From: Hymenobacter citatus
Lineage (GTDB): Bacteria; Bacteroidota; Bacteroidia; Cytophagales; Hymenobacteraceae
Reading direction: 5' to 3'
DNA: 64,000 nucleotides
Assembly: GCF_014333615.1 (NCBI RefSeq)
Contig: NZ_JACSCY010000012.1
Span: 62,001 to 126,000 of the forward strand
Below are positions 26,350 to 36,127 of the stretch, piece after piece. The notes below the pieces were generated by a model. It was not told the DNA's origin. It worked only from the letters and a program-made list of their open reading frames with translations, and ran no database searches. Position 1 is the first letter of the stretch; every line of letters begins with the position of its first letter. Position numbers and translations under genes: made by a program.

Positions 26350-27735
26350 CTAGGCTACGTACTCCAGCACCCGCCAGCCGTGAGCTTCCACCGTCAGCGC
26401 CTCACCCGGCAGCAGCTCCTCCGTAAGGCCGCTGAATACATCGTACCAGGCATCAGCAATAGTATCGGGTAGTGAGTATTCCAGCGGGGTAGGGGCGCTG
26501 TTGACGACCACCAACACAGCCGCATTGCCGTGGCGGCGCACAAAAGCATACGCCGTGTCCGGCGCCGGCAGCCGCTCGAAGCGACTTTCGCGCACGCCGT
26601 TGTGCAGGGCCGGGTGGCGCTTTTTGAGTTGGAGCAGCGAGGTGTAAAAAGCCTGCAACGGGTAGTCGTTCCAGTCAATGGTATCCTTGTCGAAGAAGGC
26701 GAGGCGCTTGTTCAGGGCGGCTTCCTGGCCGGTGTAAACCAGCGGCATACCTGGCAGCAGGGCGCAAAGCACGGCGAAGGGTAGGGCATTTTCACCCAGG
26801 CGCTCGTACTCGGTGCCATCCCAGCTGTTCACGTCGTGGTTGCTGGTGAAGTGCATCAGGTACACGCTGCGCGGGTACTTGGCCCGCTCGGCGGCCAGGT
26901 AGTCGTCTACCTCACAGAGCGGGTGCTTGCCCTCGGCCACGTGGTCGAGAAAGTAGTGCAGGCGCAGGCCAAACGTCATGTCGAAAGCGCGCTCTAGCAG
27001 GCGGGTGTTGCCATTGAAGTTTTCCCAGGTCTGCCCGCCCGAGGGGTAGAGCTCATCCCACTCGGCCAGCATAAACACGGGCTTCACCTGGTCCAGCTCC
27101 GTACGGGCATCATCCCAGAAGTCGGTGGGCACCAGGCCGGCTACGTCGCAGCGGTAGCCGTCGATGTCGGCCTCGCGCACCCAGTAGAGCAGGGCGTCGG
27201 TCATGTAGCGACGCAGTTCCTGGCTGTTGTAGTCCAGGTCTACTACGTCTTCCCAATCGGGAATGGGCGGCACCATCTGGCCGTTTTCGTCTTTGGTAAA
27301 CCACGCGGGGTGTTCGGTCACCAGCGGGTTGTCCCAGCTGGTGTGGTTGGCTACCCAGTCCAGAATCACGTGCATATCCAGGCGGTGCGCTTCCTCCACC
27401 ACGTGGCGCAAATCGTCCAGCGTGCCGAACTCCGGGTTCACCCCGAAATAGTCGCGCACGGCGTACTGGCTGCCCAGCGTGCCCTTGCGGTGCAGCTCCC
27501 CGATGGGGTGAATAGGCATCAGCCACACAATACCAATGCCCATGGCGGCCAAACGCGGCAGGTGCTCGGCAAACGCCCGGAACGTGCCCTCGGGCGTGTA
27601 TTGGCGCACGTTTACTTCGTAAATGCTGGCGTGGGCGGCCCACTCGGGGTGCTGAACCTGGAACAGATGGTCGTCGGGGTGCGGAGGGAAATCGGACACG
27701 GCAGTGGTTGGAAGTGAACAAGAACAACTGCCCAT
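26350..27735 (-). CDS. Alpha-amylase family glycosidase (GH13), predicted cytoplasmic
   Basis: A 461-residue GH13 enzyme acting on alpha-1,4/1,6-glucans. Seen: IYEVNVRQYTPEGTFRAF at the start of the barrel, DWVANHTSWD (region I), nucleophile D197 in DGYRCDVAGL (region II), acid/base E225 in MLAEWDE (region III) and FTSNHDVNSWDG (region IV), then a small C-terminal beta domain. It lacks a signal peptide, unlike its close paralogue at 32335-33819. The same-strand gene downstream is barstar, beyond a family D repeat. Confidence 0.92.
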   Translation of the reverse strand: MGSCSCSLPTTAVSDFPPHPDDHLFQVQHPEWAAHASIYEVNVRQYTPEGTFRAFAEHLPRLAAMGIGIVWLMPIHPIGELHRKGTLGSQYAVRDYFGVNPEFGTLDDLRHVVEEAHRLDMHVILDWVANHTSWDNPLVTEHPAWFTKDENGQMVPPIPDWEDVVDLDYNSQELRRYMTDALLYWVREADIDGYRCDVAGLVPTDFWDDARTELDQVKPVFMLAEWDELYPSGGQTWENFNGNTRLLERAFDMTFGLRLHYFLDHVAEGKHPLCEVDDYLAAERAKYPRSVYLMHFTSNHDVNSWDGTEYERLGENALPFAVLCALLPGMPLVYTGQEAALNKRLAFFDKDTIDWNDYPLQAFYTSLLQLKKRHPALHNGVRESRFERLPAPDTAYAFVRRHGNAAVLVVVNSAPTPLEYSLPDTIADAWYDVFSGLTEELLPGEALTVEAHGWRVLEYVA

Positions 27736-28217
27736 GCATACGCAGAAGCCGCCCCCGAAGTCGAAGGGCGCTGAGTATTCGGGAGGCTTTTTTACGCCTC
27801 AAACAAGTGGTTTACGCGACTAAGTAGGTTCCTGCCTAGCGGGTGGCACGCGCCGGCTAGTGTGGGTGTACATGATAGGTAAAGCTCTGTTTAGTACTAT
27901 GTTAGTAGAGAGTGTGAGGTGGAAAGTAGAGACACAACATTTCGTGCCTCTTCGTTGCTGAGGGTGTTGTATAGGCGTGGCTCTGGTCGTTCAACGGAGA
28001 GACGCAAAATGCTGCGCCTCTACCTCGTCATGCACACCGAATTTGCATGTGCTTTGGCAAGCGGAAAGGAAGGAAATCGGCCTGTTCCTTTTTCGACCCG
28101 AAGCTCGGATTCGTCGTCGTGATGACGGCTTACGTCGACTATACTACGGGGAGTAGGGGGGTGGGGTGCACTTTTGAAGCATCACTTCGACACACTACCT
28201 ACTAACCTGCTACCGTC
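27736..28217. other. 482-base divergent gap with a family D repeat
   Basis: No gene is supported here. The region holds the family D inverted repeat at 27926-28023 and otherwise only mixed-composition DNA upstream of two divergent genes. No clear promoter consensus was found on either strand. Confidence 0.6.
27926..28023. repeat. Inverted repeat, family D, copy 3 (degenerate)
   Basis: Arms at 27926-27957 and 27992-28023 begin and end with GTAGAGAC and GCGCCTCTAC-like words but carry several mismatches. It lies in a divergent gap, so it is not a terminator between genes. Confidence 0.65.
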
Positions 28218-28952
28218 ATGGAAAGAAAGAATTTTTTGAAAAGCTTACTCGTCGGTGCCATCTCGACGCCCGCTGTATTGGCGGCGTGCAGCAAGGAGTC
28301 GGATAGCGTCACCCCGTCCGGCACCACTACCACGGGCACGACAGGCGGCACCAGCACCGGCTCAAATAGCTGCACGGTGGCACCCACCGAAACCGAGGGG
28401 CCTTTTCCTACCAAAGCGCCCGCCTCCTACGTGCGCAGCGACATCACCGACGGCCGCACGGGCTACAAGCTGACGGTCAACATCACCGTTACCAACAGTA
28501 GCAGCAGCTGCGCCGCCCTGGCCGGGGCACTGGTAGATATCTGGCACTGCGACGCCGAGGGCAACTACTCGGAGTACGGTGGCTCGGGCATGCAGTCCGT
28601 CAACTACGCGAGCGTGCACTTTTTGCGCGGCCGGCAAACTACCAATGCCAACGGCCTAGTCAGCTTTACCAGCATCTTCCCCGGCTGGTATTCGGGGCGG
28701 GCTACCCACATCCACGTGCACGTGTACAGCGCCAGCGGCACCTCGCTGAAAGTAACGCAAATTGCCTTCCCCGAGGGCTCGGGCACTGCGTTGGCGGCCG
28801 TTGGTGGCTACGCCAAGGGCATGACGGGCTACACCTACAACAAGTCGGACAACGTGTTCAGCGACGACACGGCCGGGGTGGAAATAGCCACCGTAACCGG
28901 CAACACCACCGACGGGTTTACCTTGGCCATTTCGTTGGGCGTACCTGCCTAG
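28218..28952 (+). CDS. Intradiol ring-cleavage dioxygenase-like lipoprotein
   Basis: A 244-residue predicted lipoprotein with an intradiol dioxygenase-type beta-sandwich (protocatechuate 3,4-dioxygenase family). The signal peptide ends at LAACSKE. After a Gly/Thr-rich linker the core begins APTETEGPFPTKAP and contains DIWHCDAEGNYSEYG (tyrosine iron ligands) and ATHIHVHVYS (histidine iron ligands), so a non-heme Fe(III) site seems present. Exported members of this family are common in Bacteroidota, and their substrates are mostly unknown. Gene 28997 follows after 44 bases. Confidence 0.87.
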   Translation: MERKNFLKSLLVGAISTPAVLAACSKESDSVTPSGTTTTGTTGGTSTGSNSCTVAPTETEGPFPTKAPASYVRSDITDGRTGYKLTVNITVTNSSSSCAALAGALVDIWHCDAEGNYSEYGGSGMQSVNYASVHFLRGRQTTNANGLVSFTSIFPGWYSGRATHIHVHVYSASGTSLKVTQIAFPEGSGTALAAVGGYAKGMTGYTYNKSDNVFSDDTAGVEIATVTGNTTDGFTLAISLGVPA

Positions 28953-28996
28953 ACGCGCGGCTTACCCCACGCTACCCTTTTTCCGCCTTCTGCCGC

Positions 28997-29512
28997 ATGC
29001 TCGCCCGCACCATCACCCTGCACTACCGGAAGATCATCGATGCCAGCGCCGCCCGCCCCTGGGATAAGCTGGTATTCGACGACACCTACACTGAGTTCCG
29101 GATGCAGGCGCAGTACTTCAACCAGCAAAACCAGTTTCGCACGTTTGGGGAGCTGCGCCAGCACGTGCCGGGTACCGAGCAACTGCATTTTCTGGTAAGT
29201 GCGGCCGTGCGCGGCTACTTGCAGCAACTCAACGGCTGGATACCGGATATTCTTGACAATCTGGGGCGGCTTTTTCTGAAGTTTAATACGTTTCAGTTCG
29301 AAATCATCAACTCCGACCTGCTGGACAAGTCCCGGCATCAGGTCGCCATCAACTTTTACTCCGACCCGCTGCTGTGGCACGATACGTTGGGCTCCTACCT
29401 GCTCGTATCGGCCAAGCCGGCGGAAGCGCCCACCGCGGGCGCCGAGGTGCTAACCAACTTGTTTCAACTGCAACCCTACCTGAGCATCCACGCTCTGCAC
29501 ACCGAAGGCTAA
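28997..29512 (+). CDS. Hypothetical protein
   Basis: I do not recognise this 171-residue protein. It has no signal peptide or membrane segment and is predicted to be mixed alpha/beta. A central segment LNGWIPDILDNLGRLFLKFNTFQFEIINSDLL looks like packed helix and strand. Coding reality is supported by codon usage like its neighbours and by position: 44 bases after the dioxygenase-like gene and 4 bases before the pirin-like gene, so it is probably part of their operon. Confidence 0.7.
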   Translation: MLARTITLHYRKIIDASAARPWDKLVFDDTYTEFRMQAQYFNQQNQFRTFGELRQHVPGTEQLHFLVSAAVRGYLQQLNGWIPDILDNLGRLFLKFNTFQFEIINSDLLDKSRHQVAINFYSDPLLWHDTLGSYLLVSAKPAEAPTAGAEVLTNLFQLQPYLSIHALHTEG

Positions 29513-29516
29513 GCCG

Positions 29517-30227
29517 ATGACGATGACGCAAGCTTCTGGCAAAATCTTTCTGGCCGATCAGCGCGGCGTGGAAGAAACAGCGCAGTTTCGGCGCTACAGC
29601 ACGTTGCAGTTTGGGGCCTACTGCCACGAGCACAAACAGGCGCTGGGCCGGTTGCTGGCCGTGAATGAAGAGTTAGTGGTGGGCGGGGCCCGCGTGACGG
29701 TGGCCGCCGCGCAGGCCGTGCATGTGCTGATAATACCCATCACTGGCGCCGTGCAAATTGGCGTGGAGGCGGAAGGCCCCGTGCAAATCGATGTGGAGGA
29801 AATGTACGCGCTGACCGTACCCGCAGGCAGCACCCTACACTTCACCAACCCCTATGACAACGCGCTGATTGATTTTCTGCACCTGTGGATAGCCGCCGAC
29901 CCTGCCCAGTCGGCCGCGGCCGGCTACGTCAGCCAGTTCAGCTTCGCCGCTATTGCTGGCCGGCTGTTGCCCCTACTGCCGCCCATTGGAGCGCCTAATG
30001 CCCTACCCTGCACGGTTAGTCTGGGCCGATTTGACGGGCGGCAGGAAGTGGTGTACCCGTTAGCCGGCAAAGCGCAGTTCTTCGCCTTTGTGCTGGCCGG
30101 TGCCTTCGAGGCAGAGGGTAGGCTGCTCCACGAAAAGGATGGCTTGGCCTTGTGGGACACCAAAGAGGTGGAGCTGGAAGCGCTCAGCAACGGCGCCCTA
30201 CTTGTGGTGGTGGAATTACCGGCGTAG
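29517..30227 (+). CDS. Pirin-like cupin protein
   Basis: A 236-residue bicupin resembling the pirin/YhhW group. Seen: N-terminal LGRLLAVNEELVVGG in place of a pirin N-domain start, a first cupin barrel around HVLIIPITGAVQIGVE and VPAGSTLHF, and a second barrel with LGRFDGRQEVVYPLAGKAQFFAFVLAGAFEAEGRLL and DGLALWDTKEVELEALSNGALLVVVELP, which matches the C-terminal domain of quercetinase-type pirins. Classical metal-ligand histidines are not obvious in the first barrel. It lies between an unknown gene (4 bases) and a sensor kinase (70 bases). Confidence 0.75.
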   Translation: MTMTQASGKIFLADQRGVEETAQFRRYSTLQFGAYCHEHKQALGRLLAVNEELVVGGARVTVAAAQAVHVLIIPITGAVQIGVEAEGPVQIDVEEMYALTVPAGSTLHFTNPYDNALIDFLHLWIAADPAQSAAAGYVSQFSFAAIAGRLLPLLPPIGAPNALPCTVSLGRFDGRQEVVYPLAGKAQFFAFVLAGAFEAEGRLLHEKDGLALWDTKEVELEALSNGALLVVVELPA

Positions 30228-30297
30228 CAACGGCCACAAAAACCGCTGTCGGACGTGCCTAGTGAAAGATTGTTTAAGTTTAGCAAACGTCGACTGG

Positions 30298-31419
30298 ATG
30301 GCCTTTTTTACGCTAGAGCAGCTACAGCCCCGCCTATTTCACGTGGTCATCAGTGTGTTTCTGGGGGTGCTGGTATTCACCCAGCCCGACCAGCACCTGA
30401 CGGCCTCGCGGTTTTACCTGCTACAAACGACGCTCTTTGTGGTGTCGTTGGGGGTGTTTTACCTGAACATGTACTGGGCCGTACCCAAGTTCCTGGACCG
30501 CCGCCGCCTGCTGCCCTACCTGGGGTTTCTGGTGGCGGTGGTGGTCGGCATTAGCGCGTCGCACTACGTGGCGCAGGGGGCGCTGGCCTCGCCGCCCGGG
30601 GCAACCGGCCTGCGCGCACCGGGCCGGACCCCGCCGCCAGACCCGCAGGAAATGCCGCCGCCACCCAACGGTGGCACCCGGCCGGGCCCCGGCCCCAGAA
30701 GCCACAACTGGCTCAATCCGGCTGTGCTCCTGTCCACGCTGCTCATGTTGGGATTGGGCACTAGTATTGCGGCCGTGCAGCGCGGGCAGCAGGACGCCCA
30801 AATTCGGCAGGCGCTGGAGAAGGAAAAACTCTCGACGGAGCTGTCGTGGCTGAAGGCGCAGATCAATCCGCACTTCTTCTTTAATACGCTCAACAACATC
30901 TACGTCCTCACGCTGATGGACGGCGACCAGGCGCGCGGGGCCATCCACCAGCTCTCGCGCATGATGCGCTACGTGCTTTATGATACCCAAACGGGCCTGG
31001 CGCCCTTGCAGCAGGAGGTGCAGTTCATTCGCGACTACATCGACCTGATGCAGCTGCGCCTGACCGACAACGTGACGGTGGACTTTGAGTCGCCGCAGCC
31101 GCTGCACGATGCGCCCATTGCACCCATGTTGCTGCTCACGTTCGTGGAAAACGCCTTCAAGCACGGCGTCAGCACCGACGAGCCGAGCCATATCAGCGTG
31201 GTGCTGCGCCAGCCCGCGCCGCACGTGCTGGATTTGTTTGTCCGCAACTCCGTATTTGCAGATCGGCCGGCGGCGCTGGATGAAAACAGCGGCATCGGCC
31301 TCGTCAACACCCGCCGCCGCCTGGAACTGCTCTACCCCGACCGCCACCTGCTGGTGGTGAAAGAACGCACCGAGGCGCGCGAATACCTGGTGCACCTCAC
31401 CCTGAACCTGCTGCCATGA
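30298..31419 (+). CDS. LytS-type sensor histidine kinase (His_kinase/HATPase)
   Basis: A 373-residue membrane sensor. Seen: several N-terminal membrane helices (about 10-30, 40-60, 68-90 and 142-160) with a Pro/Gly-rich loop at about 97-140, then the His_kinase domain with phosphorylated H192 in QINPHFFFNTLNNI, and an ATPase domain with ENAFKHG and SGIGLVNTRRRLELLY. The start is ATG 30298; an earlier in-frame start would read back into the pirin gene. Its stop overlaps the start of the regulator gene (ATGA), so the pair is translated together. Confidence 0.93.
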   Translation: MAFFTLEQLQPRLFHVVISVFLGVLVFTQPDQHLTASRFYLLQTTLFVVSLGVFYLNMYWAVPKFLDRRRLLPYLGFLVAVVVGISASHYVAQGALASPPGATGLRAPGRTPPPDPQEMPPPPNGGTRPGPGPRSHNWLNPAVLLSTLLMLGLGTSIAAVQRGQQDAQIRQALEKEKLSTELSWLKAQINPHFFFNTLNNIYVLTLMDGDQARGAIHQLSRMMRYVLYDTQTGLAPLQQEVQFIRDYIDLMQLRLTDNVTVDFESPQPLHDAPIAPMLLLTFVENAFKHGVSTDEPSHISVVLRQPAPHVLDLFVRNSVFADRPAALDENSGIGLVNTRRRLELLYPDRHLLVVKERTEAREYLVHLTLNLLP

Positions 31420-32162
31420 CGCTGAATTGCATTGCCGTCGACGACGAGCCACTCGCCCTGAAACTGCTCGGTAATTTCACCGCGCAAACGCCCTTCCTGA
31501 ACCTGGTGGGCAGTTACAGCAGTGCCACGGCCGCGCTACGGGGCTTGCAGCAGCAAACCGTACCCATCGATTTGCTTTTTCTGGACATCCAGATGCCCGA
31601 CCTCAACGGCTTGGAGCTGGCCCGCGCCCTCGACCGAGGACCCGGCGGTGGCGGGCCGCGGGTGGTGTTCACCACGGCTTTCAACCAGTACGCTCTGGAT
31701 GGCTACAAAGTGGATGCGCTGGATTACCTGCTGAAGCCCTTTACCTACGACGAGTTTTTGCGCGTGGCCGAGAAGGCCAAAGCCTACGCCGAATTGAACC
31801 AAGGAGCAACCGCGGCCCCTACCGCCCCGGCACCCCCGCCCGAAGATTACCTCTACCTGAAAGTGGAGTACCAGCTGGTGCGGGTTCCGTTCAACGATAT
31901 TCTGTACGTGGAAGGGCTCAAGGACTACGTGAAAGTGTACCGCCGGAGCCAGCCCAAACCCCTGCTGTCGCTGACCAGCATGAAGACGATGGAGGAGCGC
32001 CTACCGTCGCACCTGTTCATGCGCATTCACCGCTCCTACATTGTGGGGCTGGAGCACATCACCTCCATCGGCCGGGGCACCGTGCAAATCAGCAACGAAA
32101 CCCTCCCCGTCAGCGACAGCTACCGCGACGTATTCGAGCAATTCATCAGCCGGTGGAAGTAA
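31416..32162 (+). CDS. LytTR response regulator
   Basis: A 248-residue partner of the upstream kinase. Residues 1-120 form a receiver domain with phospho-acceptor D57 in FLDIQMPDLNG and a switch lysine in LKPFTYDEF. After a Pro/Ala linker (about 128-142) a LytTR DNA-binding domain follows (YLYLKVEYQLVRVPFNDILYVEGLKDYVKVY ... RIHRSYIV). It overlaps the kinase gene by 4 bases. The target promoters are not known; the upstream pirin and dioxygenase genes are candidates by position only. Confidence 0.94.
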   Translation: MTLNCIAVDDEPLALKLLGNFTAQTPFLNLVGSYSSATAALRGLQQQTVPIDLLFLDIQMPDLNGLELARALDRGPGGGGPRVVFTTAFNQYALDGYKVDALDYLLKPFTYDEFLRVAEKAKAYAELNQGATAAPTAPAPPPEDYLYLKVEYQLVRVPFNDILYVEGLKDYVKVYRRSQPKPLLSLTSMKTMEERLPSHLFMRIHRSYIVGLEHITSIGRGTVQISNETLPVSDSYRDVFEQFISRWK

Positions 32163-32271
32163 AAGAAGAGTCGGTAGCTGCTTTTGTTGTCGCTGCAAGG
32201 TAGGGCGCTAGTAGGCCCCCGCGCGTGCATGGGCAGGAGGGGCGTTCCTAAAGTAAAATCCGCGTAAAACA

Positions 32272-32310
32272 GAACGCCATGCTGAGCTTGTCGGAGCATC
32301 TCGCGTGCTG
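32272..32310. repeat. Half copy of repeat family A
   Basis: Only one arm (GAACGCCATGCTGAGC ... CATCTCGCGTGCTG) is present and no matching second arm follows. It lies between two convergent genes. Confidence 0.75.
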
Positions 32311-32334
32311 CTGTGACAATCTTCCATCACCCCT

Positions 32335-33819
32335 CTACTGCGCCTCCTCCACCAGCTCATACACCTGGTACCCGTGCGGCGTGAGCGAAACGCGGCTACG
32401 GGCGCCCAGGCGCAGCGTCTGCTCGCTGAAGATTTCGCGGTAGGTGCCCGTCGGCACGTTGGGTAGGGCAAAGGATTTTTCCTGCCCCGAGGTATTCACG
32501 CACACCACTACCGTAGCAGTGCTTGGTGCCCGGCCACCAGAGCGGTGCGCCGCGGCAGGCGTATCTGGCGCAGTAGCGGCCGAGTCGGTGGGCGAAGCGG
32601 TACCCTGGCGGTAGAAGGCGTACACGCCGGCTGGCGCGGGTAGGCGTGCAAAAGTGGCGCAGGCGTCGCCGTTGGCGAGGGCGGGGCTGCGCTTTTTGAG
32701 CTGTAGCAGCTTGGTGTAGAAGTCGCCCAGGGGGTAGGCGTTCCAGTCGATCTGGTCTTTGTCGAAGAACTTCAGGCGTCGCTCAAAAGCCGCCTCCTGG
32801 CCACTATACACCATCGGGATGCCGGGGAGGGTGGCAATGAGTACGGCCATAGCCAGCGCGTTTTCGCCCAGGCGTTCGTACTCGGTGCCGTCCCAGCTAT
32901 TCACGTCGTGGCTGCTGGTGAAATTCATCAGGTAGATGCCGGCCGGGTACTTGGCGCGCTCTGCCTTCAGGTAGGCGTCGATGGCTGCCACGGGCTGCTT
33001 GCCCTGGGCCACGCTATCGAGGAGGTAGTGCAGGCGCAGGGCGTAGGCGGCGTCGAAGGCTTGTTCAAGCAGGTGCGTGTTGGGTGTAAACTCGTCGGCT
33101 TTCAAAAAGGGCGGGTGATGCAGCTCGTCCCATTCGGCCAGCATAAATACGGGCTTCACCTTTTCCAATTCCTGGCGCGTATCGTTCCAGAACTCGGTGG
33201 GCACCAGCCCGGCCACGTCGCACCGGAAGCCGTCGAAGCCAGCGGTTTTCACCCAGTAAGCCATGGTGGCGGTCATGTACTGGCGCAGCGCGGGCTTACT
33301 ATAATCCAGGTCGATGACGTCCTGCCAGTCGGCTACGGGCGCCACAAACTGGCCTTGCGCATTTTTCGTGAACCACTCGGGGTGCTGCCGGGCCAGCTCA
33401 CTATCCCAGCTGGTGTGGTTGGCCACCCAGTCTAGGATTACGTGCATGCCCAGTCGGTGCGCTTCGGCTATCAGGTGCTGCAAATCGGCCATGGTACCCA
33501 GGTCGGGGTTCACGGCGCGGTAGTCCCGGATGGAGTAGGGGCTGCCCAGCGTACCCTTGCGCTTTTCCTGGCCGATGGGCTGTACCGGCATCAGCCACAA
33601 AATTCCTACCCCCATCTGCTGCAAGCGTGGCAAGTGCGCCTCGAACGCCCGAAAGGTACCCGCGGGCGTGTACTGCCGCACGTTCACCTGATAAATGCTA
33701 GCGTGGGCCGCCCAGGCGGGATGCTGCACGCTATAGGGCGCCGGCAGCGGCGGGCAGGTGGGGTTGGACTGACAAGCCGCGAGAAACAGGCTTACAAACA
33801 GCAGAAGGCGGAAACGCAT
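32335..33819 (-). CDS. Alpha-amylase family glycosidase (GH13), lipoprotein
   Basis: A 494-residue paralogue of the GH13 enzyme at 26350 but exported: MRFRLLLFVSLFLAACQ is a lipoprotein signal. Seen: IYQVNVRQYTPAGTFRAF, DWVANHTSWD, nucleophile D201 in DGFRCDVAGL, acid/base E229 in MLAEWDE and FTSSHDVNSWDG. A Ser/Thr/Pro-rich insert of about 30 residues (around 412-440) interrupts the C-terminal beta domain. Probably degrades starch or glycogen fragments at the cell surface or in the periplasm. Confidence 0.92.
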   Translation of the reverse strand: MRFRLLLFVSLFLAACQSNPTCPPLPAPYSVQHPAWAAHASIYQVNVRQYTPAGTFRAFEAHLPRLQQMGVGILWLMPVQPIGQEKRKGTLGSPYSIRDYRAVNPDLGTMADLQHLIAEAHRLGMHVILDWVANHTSWDSELARQHPEWFTKNAQGQFVAPVADWQDVIDLDYSKPALRQYMTATMAYWVKTAGFDGFRCDVAGLVPTEFWNDTRQELEKVKPVFMLAEWDELHHPPFLKADEFTPNTHLLEQAFDAAYALRLHYLLDSVAQGKQPVAAIDAYLKAERAKYPAGIYLMNFTSSHDVNSWDGTEYERLGENALAMAVLIATLPGIPMVYSGQEAAFERRLKFFDKDQIDWNAYPLGDFYTKLLQLKKRSPALANGDACATFARLPAPAGVYAFYRQGTASPTDSAATAPDTPAAAHRSGGRAPSTATVVVCVNTSGQEKSFALPNVPTGTYREIFSEQTLRLGARSRVSLTPHGYQVYELVEEAQ

Positions 33820-34010
33820 GCCGAAAAATAGTGCTTTTCGGATGTTATATGGTAATGGCAGGAAGCACAGATAAAACTTTTATGTTTCCCGTGCAATCTG
33901 CGGGCTAGATGTGAGTCGTTCACACAAAAGACAGGATACCGATGCATCTTCGCCGGTGCCTTTCAACAGCACGACTCTTTCACCACCCTATATCTACATC
34001 CTTTAACTGA

Positions 34011-36017
34011 ATGCGTAAACTTCGTTTTCTAGTGGCTGCTGCCGTTGGCCTCACCGCTGCCACTGCCCAGGCCCAGGTTCAAAATCCCAACCCCAACGCC
34101 GGCACCTACGACGCCCACACGCTGTTTTCGCCGCTGTTTCAGAACGACCCCGGCACGGCCTACCGCACCGGTGGCGGACAGCCCGGCGCTTCTTACTGGC
34201 AAAACGCGGCCAGCTACCAGATCAGCGCCACGCTGGACGAAAAGCAGGAGCGAGTAAATGGCTCAGTCACCATCACCTACACCAACAACAGCCCCAGCGC
34301 CCTCCCCTTCGTGTGGGTGCAGCTCGATCAGAACCTGTTCAAGCGCACCTCTCGCGGCGCCCTGACTACCCCCGTGAGTGGGGCTCGCAACGGGGCGCGC
34401 TTCGGTAATGCGGCCAACGAGCCCGCCGGTGGCGACAGCCTGCAAACGGTGCGCATTGAGCTGCACGGCAAGAAGAGCACCGCTAAGTATGTGGTGACCG
34501 ATACGCGCATGCAGATCCAGCTGCCCGAGGCCCTCAAGCCCAACGGTGACAAGCTGCGCATTAGCATCGACTACTCGTTCTACATTCCCGAGTACGGCTC
34601 CGACCGCCTGGGCCGCAAGCAGACGCCCAACGGCCAGATCTACGAAATAGCCCAGTGGTACCCGCGCATGGCTGTGTATGACGATGTGGAGGGCTGGAAC
34701 ACGCTGCCCTACCTCGGCGCCGGCGAGTTCTACCTTGAATACGGCGACTTCGACTACACCATCAACGTGCCCGCCAATTACATCGTGGGCGGTTCGGGCG
34801 AGCTGGTGAACCCCAAGGAAGTGCTAACCTCAGCCCAGCAGCAGCGCCTGCAACAAGCGGCCTCGTCCGACAAAACCGTGATGGTGCGCACGCCCGCTGA
34901 GGTGACGCAGCCCAGCTCGCGTCCGGCTGGCAAAAACGGCCGCCTCACCTGGCACTTCCGCTGCCAGCAAGCCCGCGATGTGGCCTGGGCTGCCTCGCCG
35001 GCCTTCGTGTGGGACGCAGCCCGCATGAACCTGCCCAGCGGCAAAAAGTCGCTGGCCATGTCGCTCTACCCGCCCGAGGTGGCCGCCGATTCGGCCTGGG
35101 GGCGCTCCACGGAGTACGTGAAGCACAGCATTGAGTACAACTCCAAGCAGTGGTTTGAGTACACTTACCCCGTGGCCACCAACGTGGCCGGCATTGTGGG
35201 CGGCATGGAGTATCCGGGCATCGTGTTTTGCAGCGCCAACTCGAAGGGCGGACGCCTGTGGAGCGTGACTGACCACGAGTTTGGCCACAACTGGTTTCCG
35301 ATGATTGTGGGCTCCAACGAGCGCAAGTACCCGTGGATGGACGAGGGCTTCAACACCTTCATCAACATCTATAGCACTCGCAACTTCAACAACGGCGAGT
35401 ACAAGCCCAACAGCGACAGCGCCAAGTACATCTTGCCCTACCTGCTGCGCGTGCCCGATGCCGATGTGCCCTACACGGCACCCGACGTGACGCAGTCTCG
35501 CTACTTGGGCTTTGCGGCCTACTCTAAGCCGGGCTTTGGGCTGGTACTGCTGCGCGAAGCCATTCTGGGTCCCGAGCGGTTTGATTATGCGTTCCGCACG
35601 TACATCAAGCGCTGGGCCTTCAAGCACCCTACCCCCAAAGATTTCTTCCGAACGATGGAGGACGTGGGCGGCGAGGATCTGGGCTGGTTTTGGAAGGAGT
35701 GGTTCCTGGAAAACTGGCTGCTCGATCAGGCCGTTACCACCGTCAGCTACGTGAACCAGGACCCCGCCCAGGGCGCCCTCATCACCATCGAAAACAAGGA
35801 CCGCGCCGCCATGCCGGTGTTTGTGGCCGTGCGCGAAAGCAACGGCAAGGTAGGCCGCCTGAAGCTGCCCGTGGAAGTGTGGCAGCGCGGCGGCACCTGG
35901 ACGTTCCGCTACCCTTCTACCTCGCCCTTGGCCCTGGTGCTGCTCAACCCCGACAATCTGCTACCCGACGTGAACCCCAATAACAACTATTGGCTCCCAA
36001 TGGAGCTGGGTAAATAA
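34011..36017 (+). CDS. M1 family metallopeptidase
   Basis: A 668-residue exported zinc aminopeptidase-like protein. Seen: a signal peptide (about 1-21), a beta-rich N-terminal domain (to about 270), the substrate-binding GGMEYPG (in place of GxMEN), and the zinc motif HEFGH (422-426) with third ligand E445 in [10 protein letters not shown]-terminal beta domain ends the protein. No sorting domain is present. The stop codon lies at the edge of an inverted repeat shared with the convergent gene. Confidence 0.93.
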   Translation: MRKLRFLVAAAVGLTAATAQAQVQNPNPNAGTYDAHTLFSPLFQNDPGTAYRTGGGQPGASYWQNAASYQISATLDEKQERVNGSVTITYTNNSPSALPFVWVQLDQNLFKRTSRGALTTPVSGARNGARFGNAANEPAGGDSLQTVRIELHGKKSTAKYVVTDTRMQIQLPEALKPNGDKLRISIDYSFYIPEYGSDRLGRKQTPNGQIYEIAQWYPRMAVYDDVEGWNTLPYLGAGEFYLEYGDFDYTINVPANYIVGGSGELVNPKEVLTSAQQQRLQQAASSDKTVMVRTPAEVTQPSSRPAGKNGRLTWHFRCQQARDVAWAASPAFVWDAARMNLPSGKKSLAMSLYPPEVAADSAWGRSTEYVKHSIEYNSKQWFEYTYPVATNVAGIVGGMEYPGIVFCSANSKGGRLWSVTDHEFGHNWFPMIVGSNERKYPWMDEGFNTFINIYSTRNFNNGEYKPNSDSAKYILPYLLRVPDADVPYTAPDVTQSRYLGFAAYSKPGFGLVLLREAILGPERFDYAFRTYIKRWAFKHPTPKDFFRTMEDVGGEDLGWFWKEWFLENWLLDQAVTTVSYVNQDPAQGALITIENKDRAAMPVFVAVRESNGKVGRLKLPVEVWQRGGTWTFRYPSTSPLALVLLNPDNLLPDVNPNNNYWLPMELGK

Positions 36018-36127
36018 TATTTCTCGCAGTGTTTCGCAGAGGTAGAGGCAGAGGTTCGCAATGCTGAATAGCTATTTGCGCTACAACACTTCGAATCTTT
36101 GCATCTGCGAAACACTGCGAGAAATAT
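36017..36127. terminator. Inverted repeat between convergent genes, probable two-way terminator
   Basis: Perfect 24-base arms (36017-36040 and 36104-36127) beginning ATATTTCTCGCAG reach both stop codons. The 63-base centre is not palindromic and carries no gene. Confidence 0.75.
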
